DNA from: Paenibacillus sp. TCA20
GTDB taxonomy: Bacteria > Bacillota > Bacilli > Paenibacillales > Paenibacillaceae
Direction of reading: 5' to 3'
Assembly: GCF_000732325.1 (NCBI RefSeq)
Contig: NZ_BBIW01000001.1
Span: 310,001 to 374,000 of the forward strand
DNA: 64,000 nucleotides
The position numbers and the translations under genes were made by a program. The notes below the pieces were generated by a model. It had not been told where the DNA came from and did not search any database. It saw only the letters and a list, made by a program, of their open reading frames with translations. Shown here in pieces: positions 26,825 through 35,565 of this stretch (positions are counted from its first letter, which is position 1; each line of letters opens with the position of its first letter).

Positions 26825-27295
26825 CTATAGGCTATCGTTTACTTCTGACAGCTTACCGCTTGCTGATAAACCAAGCTTCTTGAGAAGACGAATAGCTTCT
26901 CTTTTCTCATCCTCCGAGAGTCCTTGCTCCGCTCTGATAATGACTTCGTGATGTTGAGGGAAGATCTGCTCGAAGAACGCAGTCCCCTCCTCCGTTAGCT
27001 CCGCATAAATCACTCTTCGATCCTCCAGAGAGGCTCTGCGTATAAGCAGCTTCTTATTCTGAAGCTTGTCCACCACATAAGTAATGTTGCCGCTGGACAT
27101 TAAGACCTTTTCCCCAATTTTTTGAAGCGGCTGGGGACCTTTATGATACAAAAGATCAAGAACACCAAATTCAGTCGTATTTAAGCCATGGCTTTGAATA
27201 TCACGATTGGATCTTGCAGTGACTGAGTTGTATGCTCTTGCAAGCACCACAAATAGTTGAAGCGACAAATCCTTGTCATCGCTAATATTAGACAT
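26825..27295 (-). CDS. MarR family transcriptional regulator
   Basis: A 156-residue MarR protein. The winged helix includes LNTTEFGVLDLLYHKGPQPLQKIGEKVLMSSGNITYVVDKL (about residues 36-76) and the wing DRRVIYAELTEEG (about 90-102). The ATG at 27295 is preceded by GGAGGC. Upstream are two palindromes, AACTCCATTG-N3-CAATGAAGTT (27337-27359) and a 13-2-13 repeat at 27393-27420; copies of the latter's half-site recur around the downstream ABM and B12 genes. It probably represses itself and some of those genes. The SSGNIT helix resembles MhqR-type regulators of Bacillus, but the ligand is unknown. Confidence 0.9.
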   Translation of the reverse strand: MSNISDDKDLSLQLFVVLARAYNSVTARSNRDIQSHGLNTTEFGVLDLLYHKGPQPLQKIGEKVLMSSGNITYVVDKLQNKKLLIRRASLEDRRVIYAELTEEGTAFFEQIFPQHHEVIIRAEQGLSEDEKREAIRLLKKLGLSASGKLSEVNDSL

Positions 27296-27336
27296 AACCT
27301 TGCCTCCAGTAACTATAATCCACATGAAGTTTGATA

Positions 27337-27359
27337 AACTCCATTGCTACAATGAAGTT
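27337..27359. promoter_or_regulatory. 10-3-10 inverted repeat in the marR leader
   Basis: AACTCCATTG-CTA-CAATGAAGTT, ten base pairs with one mismatch, lies 41-64 bases upstream of the MarR start. It is either an operator or an RNA hairpin in the leader. Confidence 0.4.
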
Positions 27360-27392
27360 ATCACCCCCTGTCTATGGATTTCCTTCCTGTCT

Positions 27393-27420
27393 TGAATCTA
27401 TTTCATTTGAAATGGATTCA
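27393..27420. promoter_or_regulatory. 28-bp operator-like palindrome upstream of marR
   Basis: TGAATCTATTTCA-TT-TGAAATGGATTCA is a 13-2-13 inverted repeat with one mismatch. The right arm overlaps the rpiA stop codon. The half-site TGAATC-N-ATTTCA also occurs at 26260-26272 and, inverted, at 26367-26379. Confidence 0.6.
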
Positions 27421-28089
27421 CTTGCGTTTAATTTCTATCGTTCCATCTGCATGTGCAACAACGATCGTATCTGCCATATCTACAAATAAACCGTTATCAA
27501 CGACACCGGGAATCATGTTGAGCTTCTGGTTCAATGCCTCAGCATCAGAGATGCGGCCCAGCTTGCAATCTGCAATGTAATTTCCGTTGTCTGTCATGTA
27601 TTTCTCCGAACCGTTCATCCGCCATGCAGGATGGCAGCCCATTTGATCCAGTGCATGGTAGGTCCATTCACAAGCAAACGGAACGATCTCTACAGGCAGT
27701 GGGAATTTCCCGAGTGTATGTATTACTTTACTTTCGTCAACGACAATAACGAGACGCCGGCTGTTCATTGCAACAATCTTCTCGCGCAATAGCGCACCGC
27801 CGCCGCCTTTGATCAGATTCAGACGTCCATCAACTTCATCTGCTCCATCAATGGTAATATCCAGCCTTCCGATTTCGGAGAACGGGACGAGCGGAATGCC
27901 TAGCTCTCTAGCCTGATCCTCCGATGCTTGTGAAGTAGCTACTGTTTCAATTTGCAGTCCTTCGTTCTTTACCCGCTCGCCAAGGCGTTGAATTGCCCAA
28001 TAAGCCGTTGAGCCTGTGCCTAGTCCAACCTTCATTCCGTCTTTAACATACTCTACTGCTCTCTCTGCAGCTAAACGTTTCAAATCCAC
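27418..28089 (-). CDS. rpiA: Ribose-5-phosphate isomerase A
   Basis: RpiA interconverts ribose 5-phosphate and ribulose 5-phosphate in the pentose phosphate pathway. The motifs VGLGTGSTAYWAI, TIDGADEVDGRLNLIKGGGGALLREK (split across the active site) and VDESK are intact. The GTG start at 28089 (VDLKRLAAERA) is preferred because a GGGAG lies 11 bases upstream and the predicted promoter (28129-28157) would place the transcript start at the alternative ATG at 28119. It is about 223 residues, normal for the family. It lies upstream of the MarR gene on the same strand. Confidence 0.93.
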   Translation of the reverse strand: MDLKRLAAERAVEYVKDGMKVGLGTGSTAYWAIQRLGERVKNEGLQIETVATSQASEDQARELGIPLVPFSEIGRLDITIDGADEVDGRLNLIKGGGGALLREKIVAMNSRRLVIVVDESKVIHTLGKFPLPVEIVPFACEWTYHALDQMGCHPAWRMNGSEKYMTDNGNYIADCKLGRISDAEALNQKLNMIPGVVDNGLFVDMADTIVVAHADGTIEIKRK

Positions 28090-28128
28090 CCTGAGCTCAA
28101 CTCCCAATCTTGTTCGCATTTATATACT

Positions 28129-28157
28129 ATTGTAACCGATTCATGTCACGTATGGAA
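28129..28157 (-). promoter_or_regulatory. Probable rpiA promoter
   Basis: Reverse strand TTCCAT-N17-TACAAT. The -35 is weak. The predicted start near 28122 argues against the ATG at 28119 as the rpiA start. Confidence 0.4.
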
Positions 28158-28257
28158 TATATGTTCTTACGTTTATATAAGTCTTGAGATTTGACATTTT
28201 GCATTATTATACAGGAATAACTCGGTTTGTTCCATCTGCTTACCAGCATGATCGTCC

Positions 28258-28875
28258 TTATCTTAGATAAATTCGGACAATTCCTATGATCGCAAGATGC
28301 AGAGGATAGAAGATCGTCCATAACCAGCGTGGAACGGAAGATCTGAATGATGCCCCCCTGTACACGGCGAAGGCAATAAATATAGTAGATATCGTGCTCC
28401 ATATCTGAATTTGTGACTGCAGCATATCTATAATATTCAAGAACAGATGTGCAAACACCATCACGAAGCCTTCAGTGTACCTATAGATCAGCACGAGCAA
28501 CAAACCATAGATCCCATAATCCATTGTCGATATTTCCATCATGAATCCTGCTGAAATAACAATAAAAATCGCTGCAATTTCATTCTTCACTTTATCCAGC
28601 GCCTGTAGTACAAGGAGTGAAGCCAGCAAGGTCCACACGACATTTAATGTGGATTGGTTGAATGCAGCCATAAACGGAATCTGGGATACAACTGCAATAA
28701 TAAACAAACGGAAGGTATAACGCTTCACATTACGTGTATGTTTATAACCAAGAAATATAGAAAATGCATATACCGGAAAAGCAATCCTTCCTATAATACG
28801 CAGAATGCTGTGTTCTGGAAAAAACACAGCTCCTATATGATCAATCAGCATTGTGATCATGGCTATCCAGTGCAC
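28258..28875 (-). CDS. TraX family membrane protein
   Basis: A 205-residue integral membrane protein with about six to seven hydrophobic segments. The N-terminal signature HWIAMITMLIDHIGAVFFP and IGRIAFPVYAFSIFLGYKHT is typical of the TraX family, named after the F-pilin N-acetylation protein but widespread in Firmicutes outside conjugative elements. No conjugation gene is nearby, so pilin modification is unlikely; a membrane acyltransferase-like role is possible. It is followed by no clear terminator. Confidence 0.8.
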   Translation of the reverse strand: MHWIAMITMLIDHIGAVFFPEHSILRIIGRIAFPVYAFSIFLGYKHTRNVKRYTFRLFIIAVVSQIPFMAAFNQSTLNVVWTLLASLLVLQALDKVKNEIAAIFIVISAGFMMEISTMDYGIYGLLLVLIYRYTEGFVMVFAHLFLNIIDMLQSQIQIWSTISTIFIAFAVYRGASFRSSVPRWLWTIFYPLHLAIIGIVRIYLR

Positions 28876-28943
28876 TTATCTGCCCCCTTTATGTACACAA
28901 AAAGATCAAAATAGATAGATAGAAATGTGTTAACTCCCCCAGG

Positions 28944-29582
28944 CTAGACTCCTGCCAGCTCAATGAACAACTGGAGCAAAGTCGTCTTGGATACCCTCCC
29001 AATGACTTCATGCTCACCTAATTCTCTTACTTCTCCTTCACCACGTATGACGGGTAGACAATTGACCTGATAGCGAATCAGCATCTGGGCAGCGAGAATA
29101 GCCGGATCATTAGGCGTGAGTGCAACGGTTTGCGCCCGCCTGGTCATCGTCAGGCTGACAGGAATGCTCTTTAAATCTGCATGACCGAGTGTTACTTTGA
29201 GCAAATCCTTACGAGATACAATCCCTACAAAATCATGGCTTTCATTCTCTACAAACAGTGTTCCTGTATTCTCCTGAAATAACATGGCAACTGCATCATA
29301 TGCCGAACGATGCTCCTGAATCAGAAGCGGCGGTGTCAACACATCGTTAATCGTTAGTCTGGATATCTGTTCATTCATCTGACTGAGCTCATTTACTGCC
29401 GTTCCCAGAGTATATCCAACCTTAGGCTTAGCATCCAACAATCCAAGCATCACGAGTATAGACAAATCGGACCTGATGGTAGGACGGCTTAAACCGAGCT
29501 GCTCTGCAATATGATCACCTGCGATTGGGGCGTAACGTGCGACCAGATCGATAATTTCCTGTTGTCTGCTCGATAATTCCAT
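28944..29582 (-). CDS. ccpN: CcpN-type regulator (HTH plus two CBS domains)
   Basis: A 212-residue regulator with an N-terminal DeoR/HTH_11-like helix-turn-helix (ELSSRQQEIIDLVARYAPIA, then GDHIAEQLGLSRPTIRSDLSI, residues 2-42) and a pair of CBS domains (about 75-205). In Bacillus subtilis, CcpN (YqzB) represses gluconeogenic genes such as gapB and pckA on glycolytic carbon. The domain order and the HTH sequence match that protein. It stands alone on the reverse strand, divergent from a MarR/MFS pair. Its targets are not in this window. Confidence 0.85.
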   Translation of the reverse strand: MELSSRQQEIIDLVARYAPIAGDHIAEQLGLSRPTIRSDLSILVMLGLLDAKPKVGYTLGTAVNELSQMNEQISRLTINDVLTPPLLIQEHRSAYDAVAMLFQENTGTLFVENESHDFVGIVSRKDLLKVTLGHADLKSIPVSLTMTRRAQTVALTPNDPAILAAQMLIRYQVNCLPVIRGEGEVRELGEHEVIGRVSKTTLLQLFIELAGV

Positions 29583-29688
29583 AACCGCACCTCCTGTAAT
29601 TCCCTCGTGTTCACTATTTTAAATATATCATTTCTTCGTCACGCTGACATATAAAGGATCTCTTTTCGTTAAAAGATTGGAATAGCAA

Positions 29689-29717
29689 TTGACAGAAATT
29701 ATTACATTCAATAATAT
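29689..29717 (+). promoter_or_regulatory. Consensus sigma-A promoter of the MarR/MFS operon
   Basis: TTGACA-N17-TAATAT, near perfect, 58 bases upstream of the MarR start. Short inverted elements follow the -10 (TAGT ... ACTA) and may be an autoregulatory site. Confidence 0.75.
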
Positions 29718-29774
29718 TAGTATGACAAGCAAATTGACTAAAACGGTTTTTACATTGAAAGGAGTACTATTCGA

Positions 29775-30233
29775 TTGAACACATCCCTGTCTGATCGCTC
29801 CATCGGCTTCATGCTCGGTGTTATTCATAGACGTGCAGTTAGTGTAATGACACAGCGTCTCAAAGCCTATGACATCACAACAGAGCAGTGGTCTGTGCTG
29901 CTGCAAATTTACATGAACGAGGGCCTGAATCAGCGCGAAATCGCTGTAAAAGCCTATAAAGATCAACCCACCACCACAAGAATACTGGATATGCTGGAAA
30001 AGAAGAAGCTGATCATACGCAAGCCTAGCCAAAAGGACCGCCGAGCCTTCGAGCTGTTTCTGACGGATCTCGGCAGAGATCTCTCCGGCACCTTAGTGCC
30101 ACTAGAGAACCAATTTAATGAAGACATTGCTCAGATTATACCAAAGGAAGACATGGATGTTTTCTGGAAGGTGCTATCCGAGATGGGATCTTATCTTGAT
30201 ACGGTTCTAGAGAAGGAATCGCAAACAAAGTAA
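29775..30233 (+). CDS. MarR family regulator of an MFS pump
   Basis: A 152-residue MarR regulator. The helix-turn-helix and wing include EQWSVLLQIYMNEGLNQREIAV (about residues 36-57), TTRILDMLEKKKLI and KDRRAFELFLTDLG (about 90-104). The TTG start is preceded by AAAGGAG with 10-base spacing. The MFS transporter gene starts about 50 bases after its stop with no terminator, so this is a classical regulator-pump operon under the strong promoter at 29689. The inducer is unknown. Confidence 0.9.
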   Translation: MNTSLSDRSIGFMLGVIHRRAVSVMTQRLKAYDITTEQWSVLLQIYMNEGLNQREIAVKAYKDQPTTTRILDMLEKKKLIIRKPSQKDRRAFELFLTDLGRDLSGTLVPLENQFNEDIAQIIPKEDMDVFWKVLSEMGSYLDTVLEKESQTK

Positions 30234-30285
30234 TGATAGCTACCGCATTTTATTATTGAACACAGAAGGAGTATTAAAAAAACAC

Positions 30286-31476
30286 ATGCAGCATGAACAA
30301 ACGAAATTATGGACGAAGGAATTCGTTATTTTAACACTGTGTAATTTTCTGCTGTTTCTACAGCTACATATGATCATTTCTACCCTGCCGGCTTATGTGC
30401 AGGGCGAATTCAACGCAAATTCCTTTCAAGTCAGCCTGTTTACCACCCTGTTTGCCCTCAGCGCGATTATCGCGAGAATCTTCGCTGCCAAGCAGTTAGA
30501 AAAAGGAAAGCGCAACTCGATGATCTACTTTGGGATTCTCGTAGCTTTGCTCGCTACTCTTGGCTATCATTTTGCAGCCATCATGGGAACTCTGCTCGTA
30601 TTGCGCATGGTGTTCGGCGTTGGCTTCGGTATGAGCAGCACCGCCTTCCCTACGATGGCCTCGGATATTATTCCTGTAAAACGGATGGGAGAGGGAATGG
30701 GTTACTTCGGTCTGTCTACGAGTCTCGCGATGTCCATCGGGCCCATTGTCGGCTTGTCACTGCTTAACTCTTACGGATTTGGACTGCTGACCTGGTCCAC
30801 TGCAATTATTATTGTTGTCATTGTCCCGCTTAGTTATATGCTCACCTCCAAAAAAGTGAAAAAGCCGCAGCCGGTAAGCAATCCATTCGCTGTGCCTGAG
30901 AAGAAAGGCTTCAACTCCGCACTTGTCATTCCGTCTATACTTAACGGACTCATGGCCGTATCCTATGGAGGCTTGGTCGGCTTCATTGCGATCTTCGGGG
31001 CAGAGCAAGGGATTGCTAACCCGGCGCTGTTCTTTTTATTTAACGCCATAGCAATCTTGTTGATTCGACCGATTGCAGGCCGAATATATGATTCAAAAGG
31101 ACATGGTGCTCTCATTATTCCCGGTTCTATACTCATTATTGTCGGACTCGTTATTCTATCATTTACAAGCTCTACGCTCAGTCTATTCTTTGCCGCTTTC
31201 TTGTTTGGATTAGGCTATGGCTCACTTCAGCCAACCTTCCAGACCTGGATGATTCAAGTCGTACATCCTTCGCAGCGCGGCTTGGCCAATGGCATGTTTT
31301 TGAACACGCTGGATTTCGGGATTGCCATCGGAGCTCTCTTGCTTGGCATTATCGCCTCTGTTACCAGCTATGCGGATATGTATCGGTACTCCTCACTATT
31401 TATAGTGTTGATGCTGGTCATCTACGTCATTTACTCGCGTCTCGCCAAACAGCGTGCAGCTGTACAAGAAGGATAA
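30286..31476 (+). CDS. MFS transporter, probable drug efflux
   Basis: A 396-residue major facilitator with 12 predicted membrane helices. It has an N-terminal TLPAYVQGEFNANSFQVSLFTT segment, the loop 2-3 region AKQLEKGKRNSMIYFG in place of a canonical motif A, and GVGFGMSSTAFPTMASDIIPVKRMGEGMGYFG near residue 120, typical of the YfcJ/YhhS-like efflux group. The ATG at 30286 is used; AAGGAG lies 14 bases upstream, which is long, and an upstream TTG lacks a ribosome site. Co-transcribed with the MarR gene. The substrate is unknown. Confidence 0.9.
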   Translation: MQHEQTKLWTKEFVILTLCNFLLFLQLHMIISTLPAYVQGEFNANSFQVSLFTTLFALSAIIARIFAAKQLEKGKRNSMIYFGILVALLATLGYHFAAIMGTLLVLRMVFGVGFGMSSTAFPTMASDIIPVKRMGEGMGYFGLSTSLAMSIGPIVGLSLLNSYGFGLLTWSTAIIIVVIVPLSYMLTSKKVKKPQPVSNPFAVPEKKGFNSALVIPSILNGLMAVSYGGLVGFIAIFGAEQGIANPALFFLFNAIAILLIRPIAGRIYDSKGHGALIIPGSILIIVGLVILSFTSSTLSLFFAAFLFGLGYGSLQPTFQTWMIQVVHPSQRGLANGMFLNTLDFGIAIGALLLGIIASVTSYADMYRYSSLFIVLMLVIYVIYSRLAKQRAAVQEG

Positions 31477-31482
31477 AACGAC

Positions 31483-31513
31483 AAAACAGCCTGCATTTGA
31501 TGCAGGCTGTTTT
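31483..31513. terminator. Bidirectional terminator between the two MFS genes
   Basis: AAAACAGCCTGCA and TGCAGGCTGTTTT form a perfect 13-bp stem with a 5-base loop. Confidence 0.9.
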
Positions 31514-31520
31514 ATGCTAT

Positions 31521-32807
31521 TTAAACTTTTCTTTTCACTCTGACCATGCTTTTTCCGCCTAAACGGTAATGCACATTTTTGGACTTTTTGCTATTGCCAT
31601 TCGTATCGCCCTTATCCTCTGAGGGCCTGATGGCAAACAAGGTAAGCAGAATACCTGCTGCGCCCACAGCGGCAAGCGTCATAAATAGGATAAAATGCGA
31701 TGTATTCAGCAGAATCGAGATAACGGGCGGACCTAAGGACACCCCGATAAACCGCATACTGCTGAACAATGCCGTGATCGTCCCTCGCTGCTCCTCTTCG
31801 ATCCCTTCGGTAATCAGCGCATCCAAGCAGGGAAGCGCAGCCCCTATGCCGATTCCACCGGCAGTAAATACACCGATGACATAATATATCTGGCTTGAGA
31901 AGCCCATGACAACAAGAGATGCCGTCATTAGGATCAATCCGAAGCAGCCGATCCATTTCATGCGCTTTTTATGCTTACCGATCATCTTCCCACTCCAATA
32001 AGAAGACAGGCACAGAGCGGCTAACGGAATTGCCAGGATAAAGCCTTTGGTTACTCCATGGATATCGTATCGGGATTCAAGCACCTCGGACAGATAAAAC
32101 AGCACCCCAAATATAACAAACATACAAATGCAGCCTACAGCAAAAATGGCATAAAGCCAGCGCCCCTTCTCAGCGAGAATGTCTTTTAAAGATCCGATAA
32201 ACTCCCGGAAAGAAGGCGCTTCCTTTTTGGTGCCCGGACTTTTTACCAAGAAGATGACAAGGAGCACTGAGATTAGGCACAGAACGGGAATCATCAAAAA
32301 TGGTGCATACCAGAGCCATACCCCAAGAGCTGCACCAATGATAGGACTAAGCACTTTCCCTAACGTATTAGAAGTTTCAATAATACCCAGGCTCTTGCTT
32401 ACCTGTTCTTCATCCTCGAACATGTCTCCGACCAGCGGTATCACAATGGGAAAAGCTCCGGCAGCTCCGACGCCCTGTAATAGCCTGCCGCCAAGGATGA
32501 CCCAATACGCTGCACCATTCGTCAGCCACCAGGCAGCACCAGCTGATACAGCCCCTCCGAGAGCAGCGATGATAAGGCTCGGAATAATGACCGCCTTACG
32601 GCCAAACCGATCCGACAAATACCCTGCAATGGGAATTAATATAATGGCCACGACTGCATAGACAGTGATGAGCATGCTAACCATAAAGGTCGACACTTTA
32701 AGCTCTCTGGATATTTGCGGCAGGATCGGGATTAATGCTGAATTACCCAAAGTCATAATCAGAGGAATGGATGAAAGTGCTGCCAGATCAAGCTTCTTGT
32801 TTTCCAT
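31521..32807 (-). CDS. MFS transporter (multidrug efflux, DHA type)
   Basis: A 428-residue, 12-helix major facilitator. Motif A is AGYLSDRFGRKAVIIPS near residues 60-76 and motif C-like GRLLQGVGAAGAFPIVIPL near 110-128, characteristic of drug:proton antiporters. The second ATG (32807) is used because AAGGTGGG is correctly spaced before it. The C-terminal tail is polar (KGDTNGNSKKSKN). It is convergent with the MarR-linked MFS gene. The substrate is unknown. Confidence 0.9.
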   Translation of the reverse strand: MENKKLDLAALSSIPLIMTLGNSALIPILPQISRELKVSTFMVSMLITVYAVVAIILIPIAGYLSDRFGRKAVIIPSLIIAALGGAVSAGAAWWLTNGAAYWVILGGRLLQGVGAAGAFPIVIPLVGDMFEDEEQVSKSLGIIETSNTLGKVLSPIIGAALGVWLWYAPFLMIPVLCLISVLLVIFLVKSPGTKKEAPSFREFIGSLKDILAEKGRWLYAIFAVGCICMFVIFGVLFYLSEVLESRYDIHGVTKGFILAIPLAALCLSSYWSGKMIGKHKKRMKWIGCFGLILMTASLVVMGFSSQIYYVIGVFTAGGIGIGAALPCLDALITEGIEEEQRGTITALFSSMRFIGVSLGPPVISILLNTSHFILFMTLAAVGAAGILLTLFAIRPSEDKGDTNGNSKKSKNVHYRLGGKSMVRVKRKV

Positions 32808-32989
32808 CGGATGTTTACCCACCTTTATTAAGTTTGAAAATGCAATAAGTGCCTGCCAAGAAGCACAGCATCATGTGAGGTTTATCTAATTGCGACTATG
32901 TTAATGTGGCTGTTTCATAATAAAATTATACGTGCTCTAAAACCAGGAACCAGTAAACATGAAGTGTATTGAAGGAGTATCTGAAGTAC

Positions 32990-33016
32990 AAAAAAAAGAC
33001 GGTGCCAGTGGCACCG
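32990..33016 (-). terminator. Terminator of the GH31 gene
   Basis: On the reverse strand CGGTGCC-ACT-GGCACCG (7-bp stem) is followed by a run of eight T. Confidence 0.85.
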
Positions 33017-33033
33017 CCGTATTCTTGAAATGA

Positions 33034-35352
33034 TTATAGTGTAATTGTCAGTTTGCCAGTAAATGCGTCAGGAGTCACGATAACACCATGCTCTCCGTTT
33101 GCAGCCGTTCCGCCTTGTACGGCAGATACTTCATGGATACCGCGAAGAACGAGTGTCCAGGCTTTGCCTGTTCCTTCTGTCGTTATTTCAATACTGTCTC
33201 CAGAACGAACGGCCTTCACATTCAGCTCTTGTTCAGAACGCGTGCTTACTACATTCGCCTCTGCCTGATTTCCTTCGCCAAGCTCAAACAAATGCAAGGA
33301 AACATTCTCAGCATAGTCATACTCGATTACATCATTTACCGCGCCCACTGCGATCAGGCTGTTCGGCTTGATCATCATTGGCAATGTGCGGAAGCTATGA
33401 TTCTCGCGTACGAAACGTCCACCTTGAATCTTCTCTCCTGTAAGGAAGTTAGTCCAGGTTCCTTCAGGGAGATAGTAAGTGACATCGCCTTCTTTGTTAA
33501 AGATCGGTGCAACCAGTACGGAGTCGCCAAACATATATTGAGTGTCCAGGCTGTAGGTTGTAGGATCCTCTGGGAACTCAAGCATCATGGCACGCATCAT
33601 CGGAATGCCTCGTGCAGTCGATTCTTGGGCAGAATTGTACAGATAAGGCATCAGGCTGATCTTAAGCTTCGTGAAGTCGCGTACAACATCCACAGATTCT
33701 TCGTCAAAGAGCCAAGGTACACGATAGGATGTGCTGCCGTGCAGGCGGCTGTGGGAGGACAGAAGTCCAAATTGAACCCAGCGCTTGTACACATCTGGAG
33801 TTGCTGTGTTCTCGAAGCCGCTGATGTCATGGCTCCAGAAACCGAACCCGGACAATCCAAGCGACAATCCTCCACGAAGTGATTCGGCCATGGATTCATA
33901 AGTCGAGGAGCAATCACCGCCCCAGTGAACAGGGAACTGTTGACCGCCTGCTGTTGCAGAACGAGCGAATAATGCAGCTTCATTCTTGCCAAGCTTCTCT
34001 TCCAGCAGCTCGAATACTGCTTTGTTATACAGCTGAGTATAGTAGTTATGCATTTTGACCGGATCCGAACCATCAAAGTAAACGACATCTGTCGGAATTC
34101 TTTCACCGAAATCTGTCTTGAAGGAGTCTACACCTTGGTCAAGCAGCACTTCCAGCTTGCTCTTATACCATTTAACGGCATCTGGATTTGTGAAGTCAAC
34201 AAGAGCCATACCAGCTTGCCACATATCCCATTGCCATACGCTTCCGTCCGCTGTTTTGACCAAATATCCGTTTTCCATACCTTCATCAAACAAATAGGAT
34301 TTTTCTGCGATATATGGATTAATCCAAGCACAGATTTTAAGTCCTTTATCTTTGAGACGCTTAATCATGCCTTCCGGATCCGGGAACATCTCCTCATCCC
34401 ATACGAAATCAGACCATTGATATTCCTTCATCCAGAAGCAGTCAAAGTGGAATACGGAGAGAGGTAGATCACGCTCAGCCATACCGTCCACAAAGTGATT
34501 TACCGTTCCTTCATCATAATCTGTTGTAAAGGAAGTCGTCAGCCACAGACCAAATGTCCATGCTGGTGGAAGTGCAGGCTTACCTGTCAATTTCGTATAG
34601 TTGTCAAGCACATCCTTCGGATTGTCACCGCCGATGATGAAGTATTCCAAAGTCTCTCCCTCAACACTGAATTGAACCTTGGATACGTTCTCTGACGCAA
34701 TCTCATAAGATACACGTTCAGGATGGTTTACAAACACACCATAGCCTTTGTTGGATAGATAGAATGGAATGTTCTTGTAGGATTGCTCACTGCTTGTACC
34801 GCCATCTTCATTCCATGTCTCAACGATTTGTCCATTCTTAACGAATGGAGTAAAGCGCTCTCCAAGACCATAAATGTATTCACCAACGCCCAGATCCAGC
34901 TGCTCACGGAAGTATGCTTCCTTGTTCGGCCCTGTAATATAACCAGCTTGTCTATGACCGCTGCCTGTAATCCGCTTGCCGCCATATAGGAAGCTGATGT
35001 CCCAGCCGTTTGTTTTGTCAATCTGAACTTCCAGATTACCGCTCTTCAGTACAGCGCCTTGCTCGTTCTTAGAGATTTCAACATTTGTATCCTGATTCAA
35101 AAGCTCGAATTCAGGACCTTTTTTCACTCTGCCCTTATGGTGGTTCAATGTTACACGGATTACGTTAGGCATAGGAGAACTGTAAGTTGCTTTCAGCAAT
35201 GTACCGTTCAAAGTGTTACCCTTGGTGCGAATATATTTAGTAGCCGCATGAACGGTTAGAGAATTATCTTTTTGTACAATATCACGAATATCAGTTGGGT
35301 TTTGAATATGATACCCTTCACGAGTCATCCAGAATCCATCAGTAAATTTCAT
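33034..35352 (-). CDS. GH31 alpha-xylosidase (YicI-like)
   Basis: A 772-residue family 31 enzyme that removes alpha-xylose from xyloglucan-derived oligosaccharides in the cytosol. The N-terminus MKFTDGFWMTREGYHIQNP is typical of YicI-type alpha-xylosidases. The nucleophile motif is SFKTDFGERIPTD and the acid/base Asp lies in HWGGDCSSTYESMAESL, then FGFWSHDISGFE. There is no signal peptide. It is divergent from an AraC regulator with a cre box in the shared promoter region, implying control by xyloglucan sugars and glucose. Full length. Confidence 0.93.
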   Translation of the reverse strand: MKFTDGFWMTREGYHIQNPTDIRDIVQKDNSLTVHAATKYIRTKGNTLNGTLLKATYSSPMPNVIRVTLNHHKGRVKKGPEFELLNQDTNVEISKNEQGAVLKSGNLEVQIDKTNGWDISFLYGGKRITGSGHRQAGYITGPNKEAYFREQLDLGVGEYIYGLGERFTPFVKNGQIVETWNEDGGTSSEQSYKNIPFYLSNKGYGVFVNHPERVSYEIASENVSKVQFSVEGETLEYFIIGGDNPKDVLDNYTKLTGKPALPPAWTFGLWLTTSFTTDYDEGTVNHFVDGMAERDLPLSVFHFDCFWMKEYQWSDFVWDEEMFPDPEGMIKRLKDKGLKICAWINPYIAEKSYLFDEGMENGYLVKTADGSVWQWDMWQAGMALVDFTNPDAVKWYKSKLEVLLDQGVDSFKTDFGERIPTDVVYFDGSDPVKMHNYYTQLYNKAVFELLEEKLGKNEAALFARSATAGGQQFPVHWGGDCSSTYESMAESLRGGLSLGLSGFGFWSHDISGFENTATPDVYKRWVQFGLLSSHSRLHGSTSYRVPWLFDEESVDVVRDFTKLKISLMPYLYNSAQESTARGIPMMRAMMLEFPEDPTTYSLDTQYMFGDSVLVAPIFNKEGDVTYYLPEGTWTNFLTGEKIQGGRFVRENHSFRTLPMMIKPNSLIAVGAVNDVIEYDYAENVSLHLFELGEGNQAEANVVSTRSEQELNVKAVRSGDSIEITTEGTGKAWTLVLRGIHEVSAVQGGTAANGEHGVIVTPDAFTGKLTITL

Positions 35353-35384
35353 GTTTTCTTTCCCCCTTCGGTTATACTATAATA

Positions 35385-35438
35385 ATATTGATATTTTATT
35401 TGATTTTCTTACGTTATTTTGATGAATAGTATCAATAT
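35385..35438. promoter_or_regulatory. Inverted repeat in the GH31 promoter region
   Basis: ATATTGATA (35385-35393) and TATCAATAT (35430-35438) are exact complements separated by 36 bases, just upstream of the GH31 gene. A third partial copy (TTGATA) follows. They may be paired sites for the divergent AraC regulator; the region is AT-rich. Confidence 0.4.
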
Positions 35439-35492
35439 TTTGATATACTCTCATCTTAGTTGTCACTTTATATTAACATAACGCACATATTA

Positions 35493-35506
35493 TGGAAGCG
35501 ATTTCA
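35493..35506. promoter_or_regulatory. CcpA cre box in the GH31/AraC divergent region
   Basis: TGGAAGCGATTTCA matches TGWNANCGNTNWCA at 13 of 14 positions. It lies 59 bases upstream of the AraC start and 140 bases upstream of GH31. Confidence 0.6.
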
Positions 35507-35565
35507 ATCAGAGAAGCTTTTTTCTCCTATTATATAGAAGAAGAATGCACAAGGAGCTTGGTGAA

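Noticed and set aside
28258..28875. TraX-like gene as evidence of a conjugative element
   Set aside because: No other transfer, replication or integration gene is nearby and flanking genes are chromosomal; the family is common outside conjugation.
33088..33882. 264-codon open frame antisense to the GH31 gene
   Set aside because: Shadow of the conserved alpha-xylosidase with no coding signature of its own.
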